Assembly: GCA_963677185.1 (NCBI GenBank)
Contig: OY781889.1
Location: 1,488,001-1,552,000, forward strand
Length of the DNA stretch: 64,000 bases
Reading direction: 5' to 3'
Source of the DNA: G963677185 sp963677185
GTDB taxonomy: Bacteria > Bacillota > Syntrophomonadia > Syntrophomonadales > Syntrophomonadaceae
Below are positions 9,375-16,690 of the stretch, one piece after another. A program made the translations under genes and the position numbers. The notes under the pieces were generated by a model that was given only the letters and a program-made list of their open reading frames with translations, ran no database searches and was not told where the DNA came from. Position 1 is the stretch's first letter. Each line of letters starts with the position of its first letter.

Positions 9375-9697
9375 TCAAAACATTGAAATAAATTTAGCAC
9401 ATCCTGTCGGATTTTATGGCTGTAAACGAAAAGAGGTGAATGTGCAGTTTTGTCGGGCCCCGTGAGGATGGTTTATTATTGGGCGTTTGAATGGCGGATC
9501 TAAAATCGGGGACAGCGGAAAGAGACTGGAACGGTCTCTGAACCGCCCCGAAGGTGGCTGTGATTCAATGGCCGCGGTCTGCTGATGTTGTAACTGGTTT
9601 GCGAAGCGATTGCATTACGCAATATAAGGCAGCATAATAGTAGCAGATTATCTGGAATCGGAATAATTGATCCATTCAATACATACGGAGGATTCAG
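9375..9697. other. Intergenic stretch without a recognised gene
   Basis: This holds the region upstream of the diguanylate cyclase. CGGAGGATTCAG at the end is the ribosome binding site of that gene. The rest shows only weak imperfect inverted repeats and no convincing promoter or coding sequence. Part of it may be the lost 5' end of the broken gene to the left. Confidence 0.4.
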
Positions 9698-10978
9698 ATG
9701 AAGTCTATCAAGGAACGATTGGCGTTCTTTCCCTGGCCTCAAAACTTCGGCAAGCATTCCGTGGAAGAAGATGTAAGGACAACCAATGCTTTACGGGTTT
9801 TTTGGCTGGCCCTGGCCATTGTACCGGTGCATTTGGCTATTGTTGCAGCATTTGCCTTTAGCGCCCCGGGTCCCAGTGAAGCCGATTATATCTGGCGGCA
9901 GGGCGTAATCTTAACCCATGCCATCATGGCGGTGCTGGCTTTGGCGTTATTGGCCACCGCTTATTATATTCTCAAACAGAAGCGCTATAATGGCAGAGCT
10001 GCAATTGTTCTCGCAGAAGTCGCCACCTTATCCTATCTTATGTTCGGAGTGGCTCTGGCTACTATTGATCAATTGGTGACTCCAGAAATGACCCCGTATT
10101 TAGTCGCCTGTACGGCTATGGCGGTGATTCTTTTAATCCATCCGGCAGTCGCTTCTATCAACTATGCTCTGGCATTACTCTGTTTCATTGCGCTAATACC
10201 GCTTACCCAGCACAGTCCCGAGCTCCTCTTGTCGGTTCGTGTCAATGGCATAGCCGCCTCTGCGATTGGTTTGGGTTTATCGGTGGTATTATGGCAGAGC
10301 AAGACCCGTGAATTTGTACAACAGCAACAATTAGCACTGCAGACCCTGGAAATGGAAGCTATCAATGAAAGATTGGCTTATGTGGCCTCTCATGATATGC
10401 TGACCGGTCTTTTTAATCGCACCATAATAATGGAACTGGCCGATGTTGAAGTGGCGCGAATACGGCGTACTGGCCATACTGCCAGCATGATTCTCCTGGA
10501 TTTGGACCATTTCAAACATATCAACGATACTTATGGGCACCCGGTAGGAGATATGGTCCTCAAAGAAGTCGCACGCATTATTCGAAGCCTGCTGCGCGAA
10601 TCTGACCTGGCGGTACGAATGGGAGGAGAAGAATTTATGGTGCTTTTGCCCGCTACCCCTCTGGATGATGGAGTTCGGGCAGCCGAGAGGTTGCGTTCCA
10701 GTATTGCGGAATACGATTTTACTGGTTTTGACAAGCCCATAAGTATTACCACCAGTTGTGGAGTCGCTCCCCTGTCGGGAGACGGAGAAGATCCGGTTAA
10801 AGTCAGCTATTCGGAAGCGGACCGGGCTCTATATCGTGCTAAAAGCAGCGGCCGCAACCGCGTGGAAGTAGCGGATTCCGGTTCCGGTGAATGCCCGGAT
10901 CCATGTACAGCACCGTTGGTGCCTTCCAGTTCCGGCGAAAGCAATTCATTTTATTCATTATCACTTTGTCAAACATAA
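9698..10978 (+). CDS. Membrane diguanylate cyclase (GGDEF)
   Basis: A 426-residue c-di-GMP synthase. About six transmembrane segments span residues 30-205, followed by a Gln-rich linker helix. The GGDEF domain starts at YVASHDMLTGLFNR and runs to about residue 395. The active-site motif is GGEEF at 309-313. The product-inhibition I-site RESD lies at 300-303, exactly five residues upstream, so the enzyme should be active and feedback-inhibited. The metal/GTP region (LDLDHFKHINDTYGHPVGD) is also intact. The last 30 residues are Ser-rich and look disordered. The ATG is preceded by CGGAGGATTCAG. No ligand domain other than the membrane part is seen. It is a plausible source of the c-di-GMP read by the riboswitches at 19.8-20.1 kb. 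Confidence 0.93.
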   Translation: MKSIKERLAFFPWPQNFGKHSVEEDVRTTNALRVFWLALAIVPVHLAIVAAFAFSAPGPSEADYIWRQGVILTHAIMAVLALALLATAYYILKQKRYNGRAAIVLAEVATLSYLMFGVALATIDQLVTPEMTPYLVACTAMAVILLIHPAVASINYALALLCFIALIPLTQHSPELLLSVRVNGIAASAIGLGLSVVLWQSKTREFVQQQQLALQTLEMEAINERLAYVASHDMLTGLFNRTIIMELADVEVARIRRTGHTASMILLDLDHFKHINDTYGHPVGDMVLKEVARIIRSLLRESDLAVRMGGEEFMVLLPATPLDDGVRAAERLRSSIAEYDFTGFDKPISITTSCGVAPLSGDGEDPVKVSYSEADRALYRAKSSGRNRVEVADSGSGECPDPCTAPLVPSSSGESNSFYSLSLCQT

Positions 10979-11532
10979 TTCTATGGTACTCTGCTCTGAG
11001 TAAGTCATGTAAGTCATTAGCTGCAGATATTCCAGGATATCGCTGACAAGGGGAGCTGATGCCCAATATTAAACCCTAGCTGATCTTAAATTGCTATGCA
11101 GCGGGTAAGGTTTCCGGGCAACGAATACTACATCCAAAGAGAGACTATATGCGAATTCGCTTCAACTATGGAGAAGGATGAAGTAGTAAAAAACTGTATA
11201 TGAGAATAGCGCCCGATTCGTCGGACGTTTTTTTTTGGAGAAAGTATGTTTTATGTGATCCTGCTCACATTGTTATCCTGCTGCAGGCTTTATTATACAA
11301 ACATAAACAAACAGCAACCACGGGTTCACAGCAGAAAGCCTGTAAAATGACCGAAATTGAGGATATCTGCACCGAACAGGCCAAGGATGACCAACAGAAA
11401 ATTAATAGGGAAAGGAGGCTGGCAAGTGCCTGAACAGAAACAAGCCAATCCAGCCATTCATAATTAGAGGCCGGATAAGAGTAACACCATGATAGAACAT
11501 AGGTCAATTGAAAATATAAGGAGGAAATTACA
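10979..11532. other. 554-base intergenic region
   Basis: No gene is supported. A short tetraloop hairpin (CCGA-TTCG-TCGG, 11213-11224) followed by a run of nine T (11228-11236) could be a terminator, but it lies 230 bases beyond the cyclase. Small open frames on both strands here lack ribosome binding sites or overlap the next gene. AAGGAGGAAATTACA at the end is the ribosome binding site of the next gene. Confidence 0.4.
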
Positions 11533-12003
11533 ATGAAAAGAAAGAGTATTTTTAGTATTGCCCTGACAATTGCCTTGCTGGCAGGCATGATGAGCGCCTC
11601 AATGGCTATAGCAGCCCCGAAGCCCACCGGTATTGTCAGTATGTTTCCCGGTAACTACAACGTGTTAACGCATAATCACTTATTTACGAGTCAGCTGACT
11701 GTATTGAGCCCAGCCGAAGGCAAATACCTGAAAACCGGCCAGACCTATACCACACAATTCGAATCATGCAGCTGCGTTACTGCCGTTAAAATCCATTTGT
11801 TCGGTACTCCTGGCACAAAATCGTATTACCTGGGAAGTGTAGTGCCCACCGGTTCAATCCAGGATTTCCAGTTCACCGTACCGGCCGATATGAGTGTGGA
11901 TAATGATGTTCACCTGGTATTTTTCATTACCGACAAGTACGGCAACCAAAAGGTGATATACAGTCCCACCTACAAAGTGGGCAAGGTGGATCTGATATAT
12001 TAA
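11533..12003 (+). CDS. Small secreted protein with a Kre9/KNH-like beta-sandwich
   Basis: A 156-residue exported protein with signal peptide MKRKSIFSIALTIALLAG and cleavage near AIAA. From about residue 50 it reads LSPAEGKYLKTGQTYTTQF, then a valine-rich strand with VKIHLF, then a Gly/Ser turn and FQFTVPADMSVDNDVHLVFF. This order (a 'P..G..~~~G..Y.I.W' opening and a later 'W/F.VP' with a 'Y.i.v' strand) resembles the Ig-like Ser/Thr-rich membrane-anchor family. That resemblance is by pattern only. Three Cys residues sit close together (SCSC and one nearby strand). A good ribosome binding site (AAGGAGGAAATTACA) sets the start, and a strong hairpin follows the stop. Function unknown, probably cell surface. 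Confidence 0.7.
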   Translation: MKRKSIFSIALTIALLAGMMSASMAIAAPKPTGIVSMFPGNYNVLTHNHLFTSQLTVLSPAEGKYLKTGQTYTTQFESCSCVTAVKIHLFGTPGTKSYYLGSVVPTGSIQDFQFTVPADMSVDNDVHLVFFITDKYGNQKVIYSPTYKVGKVDLIY

Positions 12004-12046
12004 GGCCGCACCCATCAATGACCAATCCCGGAGCCATAACGATTTT

Positions 12047-12083
12047 CGGAAGCCGAGAAGCCTGCGGTGCCTCTCGGCTTCCG
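12047..12083 (+). terminator. Hairpin terminator without a clean T tract
   Basis: A 12-bp perfect stem (CGGAAGCCGAGA, complement at 12072-12083) lies 44 bases after the stop of the small secreted protein. The following GCATTCTGTTAT is only weakly T-rich. Confidence 0.55.
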
Positions 12084-12350
12084 GCATTCTGTTATCCTGC
12101 CGCACTCAATGCAAATTTCCTTTGGACCACTCATTCACTTTATGTAATACTGACAGTGTAGAATATAATCGAAGAAAGTCGGTTGTATGGGTGGTTAAAC
12201 AGGCAAGGTCAGGCATTGACGACCTAACAGCTGTTTTCCCACGGGTTACAGATTGGTAGTAACAAATGTTTCACCGTAACAAATCCCTGGAACCAATCAC
12301 GATCTTGCCAGCGGGTGCAATTTTCGGACATATTAGAAGGAGTGGGTGAA
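12084..12350. other. Upstream region of the crotonase gene
   Basis: It contains a TATAAT at 12164-12169 with no good -35 at 17 bp, and AAGGAG at 12337-12342, which is the ribosome binding site of the following ATG. The 180-base stretch between them could be a leader, but I find no known riboswitch in it. Confidence 0.3.
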
Positions 12351-13130
12351 ATGGAATTGAATACCGTAATTTATGAGAAGGATGCCGGGATTGGCATAGT
12401 CACTCTGAACAGGCCCAAGGCTTTGAATGCATTGAATGACGAGATGGTAGCTGACCTGGGGCGGGTTATTGAAGAAATAGCTCGTGACAGTGAAGTAAGG
12501 GCAGTGATTATAACCGGTGGAGAAAAGGCGTTTGCTGCCGGCGGAGATCTGGCATTCATGGCGAAGGCTGATATGATGGCCGGCGAAAAGTTCTTTGAAG
12601 ATGTTAAAATAGTTTTTGACAAGATCGAAAACATGAATAAACCGGTTATTGCAGCTATCGGAGGAGTAGCCCTGGGCGGCGGCAGCGAGTTAGCTCTGGC
12701 CTGTGATATACGGATTGCAGCAGAAGGCGCATCCTTTGGACAACCGGAAATCAGCGTGGGCATAATTCCCGGAGCCGGTGGCACCCAGCGCCTTAGCAGG
12801 ATCGTGGGATTGGGATGGGCCAAACATTTAGTAATGAGCGGGCTATCCATTGATGCTGAAACCGCTTTAAGAATCGGTTATATTACAGCCCTGGTTCCCA
12901 AAGAGCAGCTTATGGATGAAGCCAGGAAACTGGCCAGAATTTTGGCCGATAAGGCTCCGGTAGCGATGAAAGCTGCCAAGAGTTGTGTGAATTACAGCAC
13001 GAATGCGGATCTGTCTGCCGGGCTGAAATACGAAATCAAGACCCTGACCAGCTTGTTTGCTACTGAAGACCAGAAGGAAGGGATGAATGCCTTCCTGGAA
13101 AAGCGCAAGCCGGTCTATAAAGGGCGGTAG
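12351..13130 (+). CDS. Enoyl-CoA hydratase (crotonase family)
   Basis: A 259-residue enzyme that hydrates trans-2-enoyl-CoA to 3-hydroxyacyl-CoA. The oxyanion-hole segment is EKAFAAGGDL (about 58-67) and the second is GGVALGGGSELALACD. Both catalytic glutamates of true hydratases are present, E113 (in GGGSEL) and E133 (in GQPEISVG), with the usual 20-residue spacing. The PGAGGTQRL motif follows. An upstream GTG in frame at 12315 is possible, but the ATG at 12351 has AGAAGGAGTGGGTGAA before it. It stands alone, away from the beta-oxidation operon at 38-44 kb, which carries its own bifunctional enzyme. It may serve crotonyl-CoA/butyryl-CoA metabolism. Confidence 0.93.
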   Translation: MELNTVIYEKDAGIGIVTLNRPKALNALNDEMVADLGRVIEEIARDSEVRAVIITGGEKAFAAGGDLAFMAKADMMAGEKFFEDVKIVFDKIENMNKPVIAAIGGVALGGGSELALACDIRIAAEGASFGQPEISVGIIPGAGGTQRLSRIVGLGWAKHLVMSGLSIDAETALRIGYITALVPKEQLMDEARKLARILADKAPVAMKAAKSCVNYSTNADLSAGLKYEIKTLTSLFATEDQKEGMNAFLEKRKPVYKGR

Positions 13131-13227
13131 CTGATTTAGTGTTATACGTAGACCTTTATAATTTAACAGAGCGCTGTTATATTATGAACGTACCCGCGTA
13201 AAATGCGTAACAAAAGTTAAAGAAAGC

Positions 13228-13253
13228 GGGCAGCCGGAAGGCTCACCCTTTTT
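13228..13253 (+). terminator. Candidate terminator after the crotonase gene
   Basis: A small hairpin (GGG...AGCC, loop GGAA, GGCT...CCC) with an internal mismatch is followed by five T. It lies about 100 bases after the crotonase stop codon. Confidence 0.5.
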
Positions 13254-13438
13254 ACTGCTCGGATGTTTATAAAATTGTGATTAGACTGCTGCAAGTTGAT
13301 CTGCAGCTTGAACCTTATGGAATGCGCATTTATAACCCATTAGGGTCCCTATCTTCGGTACACAAGCCGATTTATCGACCTTGTGATGATATTCCGCTAA
13401 TCCAGGCCAACATCAGATGGATTCGCTGTTTGCATTGA

Positions 13439-13466
13439 ACCGCTCTGTTCCGGGAGTGGTTTTTTT
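13439..13466 (+). terminator. Candidate terminator just before the MerR regulator
   Basis: The stem ACCGCTC pairs with GAGTGGT (one G-U pair) across an 8-base loop and is followed by six T. It insulates the MerR promoter from upstream transcription. Confidence 0.6.
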
Positions 13467-13488
13467 ATGCGAATTTTTGTATTTGTCA

Positions 13489-13519
13489 TTGACATTAACG
13501 TAACGTCAACGTTTATGCT
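13489..13519 (+). promoter_or_regulatory. MerR-type promoter with 19-bp spacer and operator dyad
   Basis: TTGACA at 13489-13494 and TATGCT at 13514-13519 are separated by exactly 19 bp, the abnormal spacing on which MerR-family activators act. A 21-bp imperfect dyad (arms TTGAC.TTA and TAA.GTCAA, 13489-13509) overlaps the -35 and spacer. It precedes the regulator's own start by about 22 bases, so autoregulation is the likely meaning. Confidence 0.72.
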
Positions 13520-13541
13520 GTTGATATCAGGGGGTGAGAGC

Positions 13542-14303
13542 TTGGAATACACGGTTCGCAAGCTGGGCAGGATGGCCGGAGTCAGCACCAGAACCATCAG
13601 GTATTACGATGAAACTGGTTTACTTAAACCCGCCCGGATCAATTCATCCGGATATCGGATATATGGTTCTGAAGAGGTTAACCGGCTCCAGCAGATTCTC
13701 TTCTACCGGGAACTGGGATTGAGTCTGGAAAGTATCAAGGGTATTATCACCGCACCATCATTTGATGCCGGCCAGGCACTGCTGGAGCACCGGAAAAAGC
13801 TGCTGGAGAGAAGAGAGCAACTGGATGTGCTCATTGCCAATGTTGATAAAACCATAGCGGTCAGGGAAGGGAGATTAATAATGGCTGATCAGGAAAAGTT
13901 TGCGGGATTCAAGCAAAAGCTGGTGGAAGACAATGAAGCGAAATACGGCCTGGAAATTCGCCAGAAGTACGGTGACGAGATGGTTGACAAATCCAATAGT
14001 AAAATTATGAACATGACTCCGGAACAATATGAGTCTGTCACCCGGCTCGAGCAGGAAATGAAGGACAGTCTGCAGGCAGCGTTCCAAACCGGGGATCCAG
14101 CCGGGGAAATGGCGCAAAAAGCGGCGGATTTACACCGCCGGTGGATCTGTTTCTTCTGGGATAAATACAGCCCGGAGGCCCATGCCGGCCTTGCTCAAAT
14201 GTATGTGCACGATGAACGCTTCAGGGTATACTACGATGCACAGCAGCCGGGCACTGCGGCATTCCTGCGTGATGCTATTGTTATTTATACGAGAAATAAA
14301 TAA
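13542..14303 (+). CDS. MerR-family regulator with TipAS-type drug-sensing domain
   Basis: A 253-residue regulator. The N-terminal winged helix-turn-helix (YTVRKLGRMAGVSTRTIRYYDETGLL) is followed by the MerR dimer helix (about 75-110). The C-terminal TipAS antibiotic-recognition domain begins near residue 115, with the hallmark KYGDEMVDKSN segment and later ...HRRWICFFW and YSPEAHAGLAQMYVHDERFRVYYD. TipA-type proteins bind thiopeptide-like or other hydrophobic compounds and activate efflux or resistance genes. The frame is open further upstream, but TTG at 13542 is preferred: it has GGGGGTGAGAGC before it and places the helix-turn-helix at the N-terminus. The upstream ATG at 13467 lies before the promoter. 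No obvious target gene follows, so control of its own synthesis or a remote target is possible. Confidence 0.88.
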   Translation: MEYTVRKLGRMAGVSTRTIRYYDETGLLKPARINSSGYRIYGSEEVNRLQQILFYRELGLSLESIKGIITAPSFDAGQALLEHRKKLLERREQLDVLIANVDKTIAVREGRLIMADQEKFAGFKQKLVEDNEAKYGLEIRQKYGDEMVDKSNSKIMNMTPEQYESVTRLEQEMKDSLQAAFQTGDPAGEMAQKAADLHRRWICFFWDKYSPEAHAGLAQMYVHDERFRVYYDAQQPGTAAFLRDAIVIYTRNK

Positions 14304-14315
14304 AGGCGATACTCG

Positions 14316-14347
14316 CTGTCCAGGATGTGTTTCCACATTCTGGACAG
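14316..14347 (+). terminator. Long hairpin after the MerR gene
   Basis: CTGTCCAG pairs with CTGGACAG and the inner ATGTG with CACAT, around a TTTC loop. It lies 12 bases after the stop. No T tract follows, so it may be a stabilising 3' structure rather than an intrinsic terminator. Confidence 0.5.
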
Positions 14348-14524
14348 TGCCAGACTATCAGTTTTACATAAATGCCGATCTTTATGGCAATTCATTCAGT
14401 CAAAGCATCTAGAACCAGGGTTTGCTTTTGTTATCTTATTGGAAAAGCAATAAGAGTAACGCATGAAAATAGGCACATTCGATTGAAAGATAAGGAGAAC
14501 AGGCTAGCAAGGAGTAACTGACCC

Positions 14525-14737
14525 TTGATTGTTTTGCATATAGCGAATATTGGTCATTTGTCTTACCTGTGGGGAGAAGCTTCGACCAGCGCCGCAAATG
14601 CTCGCTGGCCTAAACGCCTGGGAAACCTGACTCTATGGCGTTCCGGCCCGCCCTTCATAAAAGAAATGGAAGGTTACTATGGCCGCACTTCATGCCGCGC
14701 CGAAGAGCTGGGAGAAAAGCTCTGGGCTGAAGACTGA
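14525..14737 (+). CDS. Possible small protein, unknown
   Basis: A 70-codon frame starting with TTG, with AAGGAG at about 14508-14513. The C-terminal half is charged (RAEELGEKLWAED). No family is recognised. It sits alone in a 549-base gap between the MerR gene and the lipoprotein. The rest of that gap shows nothing else beyond the hairpin at 14316. It could be a chance frame. Confidence 0.25.
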   Translation: MIVLHIANIGHLSYLWGEASTSAANARWPKRLGNLTLWRSGPPFIKEMEGYYGRTSCRAEELGEKLWAED

Positions 14738-14852
14738 ACGATATGGTTATCCAGCCTGGCCTGTACATTATTTTGATAGAATAATAGAATTAATTATGGA
14801 ACAGCCACACCAGCAGGTATAGTGATTGATAAAGGGGAATGGAGGCTGACAG

Positions 14853-16070
14853 ATGAGCAAACAAGTTATGACCGGGGTATGCCTGGCGGTGTTGCTGGCG
14901 CTGCTGGTTGGCCTGGGTGGTTGCGGCCTGCCACAGATTGTTACTGATTTAGTAAACACAGATTCGGGGCAGCAACAGTCCAGTACGAGTACCAGCACAA
15001 GTACGAGTGCGGACCTGGAAACATCGATTCCTCTGCTGCTGGTGGCCTCGGACCCGTCAAGTCAGAAGGCCTCAAAGGAATCGCGGCAACAGGCTCTGGC
15101 CGCAAGTTGGAACCCCTCAACCGGCGATTTGACCATTAATTCTGAACCGGTTTACACGTATAATTCGGGACAGGATTTCCCCCGTATTGCCTGGGATGGC
15201 GGGCAGCAGATCTATGCATGTGCCGATCTCCCTGATGCCGCAAAAAATTTCGATCCTGGCAGCGCATCGAATATGATCGTGACCCCGGTAAATCTTACAA
15301 AAAGCCATTGGCCGCTGCTTATTCAGAGCTCTTCTGAAGAAAATTCCCTGTTGCTGGCCTGCCCGGCGGGTGTCCCAGGCACCGGGGAGCCAGGCAGCGG
15401 GCTCACTCTTAAGGAACAAAAAGATGGCCAAATACGGGTTAAGAATGTGTCGGCTCCGCCCTGGCCTGCCCGGCCGGAATTGATGCCCTATGTCGTATCC
15501 GGCAGCTACGATGATTGCTGCCTGCTGGTATTTTACAATGAATTGGCGGTCAGCAATGACAGCAGCAGTGTTCTGCACATGGCCCTGGCTACGGTCAGCG
15601 GCTCCCAAACCACCTGGAGCAAGATATCGGGCGAAGGCGGCTATTATATGGCCGGCGCCGGTGCCAGCATGGCCTTTATCAGTTCGAAGATATACAGCGG
15701 TGATCCGGCCAGCGTGTTTGATCTCTCCACCAGCTCGCTGGAGCCTCAGTCCTATCAGCCGATTCTGGATTTGCGTGCCGGCATCAAGGACAATATTGCC
15801 CGGGCGGCTCCGGATTGGGAGGGCGCAGAGGGGCAGCCCCATCTCGGCGTATATAAGGGCACATTGCTGGTGTCGTTCTGGCTTCCGGAGGAGCTTTTTG
15901 TCTGGGAGGTCCAAAATGATAAATGTGTGGCGCAACTGCATTTTGATCAGCGCCGTCACACCTGGAGCTCCACCCGGACGGATGGAAACCAGGCGGGCCA
16001 GGAGCGGCCGTTCAAGTATGATTTGCAATATATAGTCATGCCGCATGACGGCTATGGAAACGATCGATAA
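14853..16070 (+). CDS. Lipoprotein of unknown function
   Basis: A 405-residue lipoprotein. The signal sequence ends in the lipobox LGGC, so Cys about 23 is the predicted lipid anchor. A short Ser/Thr-rich linker (repeats of TSTS) follows. The rest has repeating segments with 'WxxSxxxxxF' and 'DxxG' turns and could be a beta-propeller, but I do not recognise a family. GGGGAATGGAGGCTGACAG precedes the ATG. A long hairpin overlaps the stop codon. It is probably membrane-anchored on the outer face of the cell. Confidence 0.75.
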   Translation: MSKQVMTGVCLAVLLALLVGLGGCGLPQIVTDLVNTDSGQQQSSTSTSTSTSADLETSIPLLLVASDPSSQKASKESRQQALAASWNPSTGDLTINSEPVYTYNSGQDFPRIAWDGGQQIYACADLPDAAKNFDPGSASNMIVTPVNLTKSHWPLLIQSSSEENSLLLACPAGVPGTGEPGSGLTLKEQKDGQIRVKNVSAPPWPARPELMPYVVSGSYDDCCLLVFYNELAVSNDSSSVLHMALATVSGSQTTWSKISGEGGYYMAGAGASMAFISSKIYSGDPASVFDLSTSSLEPQSYQPILDLRAGIKDNIARAAPDWEGAEGQPHLGVYKGTLLVSFWLPEELFVWEVQNDKCVAQLHFDQRRHTWSSTRTDGNQAGQERPFKYDLQYIVMPHDGYGNDR

Positions 16071-16100
16071 TCACAGTTCCGTCCGGGACTGTGCTTATCG
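16065..16100 (+). terminator. Hairpin overlapping the lipoprotein stop codon
   Basis: CGATAA (including the stop TAA) pairs with TTATCG, and CACAGT with ACTGTG, forming a long near-perfect stem. No T tract follows. Immediately beyond is a 17-bp unit repeated twice in tandem (16104-16120 and 16121-16137, core TGACAAAGTCAG). Confidence 0.6.
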
Positions 16101-16144
16101 TGTTGACAAAGTCAGGCCGATGACAAAGTCAGTCCGACTGGCCA

Positions 16145-16621
16145 TCACGCCTGGTCAATAATCAGTTTTTTATGGTTGTGCTGATCGGCATATACCTGAA
16201 CTTCCTGGCCGACACTGAATGAGCCCAGCTTGATTAATGGCACATATTCATTGTGTTCCAGCATGAAGACCGATTGGCCTGGAAGATGTACTTTCAATCG
16301 AAAACAGATCTCGGGATCATTGTTAAGGTATGAGCCAGTCTGGCTCATCTGCAGAATAAAGGCATGCCCGTGCAAGCCCTTGGCTTTGAGTTTTTGCCGG
16401 GAATTATCAGTACCAATGAAGAAGCCAATAATAATAACCAGGAGCAGCAGGGGAAAGACGACGAAAATAGCTCCCATAATCCATAATAAGATGTGCACCG
16501 GAAAGCCGCCTTCGGTCATGGCGGTGGGTGAAACCACGAATCCGCTGTAGATGCACAGAGCGCCAATTATTATAAAAGGGAGCCAAATGATGGCCATGAG
16601 CCTTAATGGGCTGGAATTCAT
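16145..16621 (-). CDS. Two-TM membrane protein with a small beta domain
   Basis: A 158-residue membrane protein. Two hydrophobic segments (about residues 8-28 and 43-67) are followed by a soluble C-terminal part with ...GHAFILQMSQTGSYLNNDPEICF and VGQEVQVYADQ. This resembles a small beta-rich domain seen after TM pairs in bacteria ('A.Vl...TG...N..P...l.l.V...G..V.V..d'), whose function is not known. The ATG at 16621 has AAGGGAAG before it, so it is preferred over an in-frame start 18 bases upstream. It converges on the lipoprotein gene. Confidence 0.7.
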   Translation of the reverse strand: MNSSPLRLMAIIWLPFIIIGALCIYSGFVVSPTAMTEGGFPVHILLWIMGAIFVVFPLLLLVIIIGFFIGTDNSRQKLKAKGLHGHAFILQMSQTGSYLNNDPEICFRLKVHLPGQSVFMLEHNEYVPLIKLGSFSVGQEVQVYADQHNHKKLIIDQA

Positions 16622-16690
16622 AATACTTCCCTTACACAATCATCATTTCTTTTCCGGCCTTTTTACTCCGACGGCATTCAGGAATGAATA

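Noticed and set aside
11265..11627. Minus-strand frame with a membrane-like sequence between 11.2 and 11.6 kb
   Set aside because: It overlaps the start and ribosome binding site of the small secreted protein and mirrors its signal peptide, which explains the hydrophobic look.
14316..14347. Hairpin considered as attenuator of a downstream gene
   Set aside because: The next gene is far away and no leader or antiterminator partner is present. It is more simply the 3' end structure of the MerR gene.
15117..16046. Long minus-strand open frame inside the lipoprotein gene
   Set aside because: It is antisense to a lipoprotein gene with ribosome binding site, lipobox and terminator. It has no ribosome binding site and an odd residue composition.
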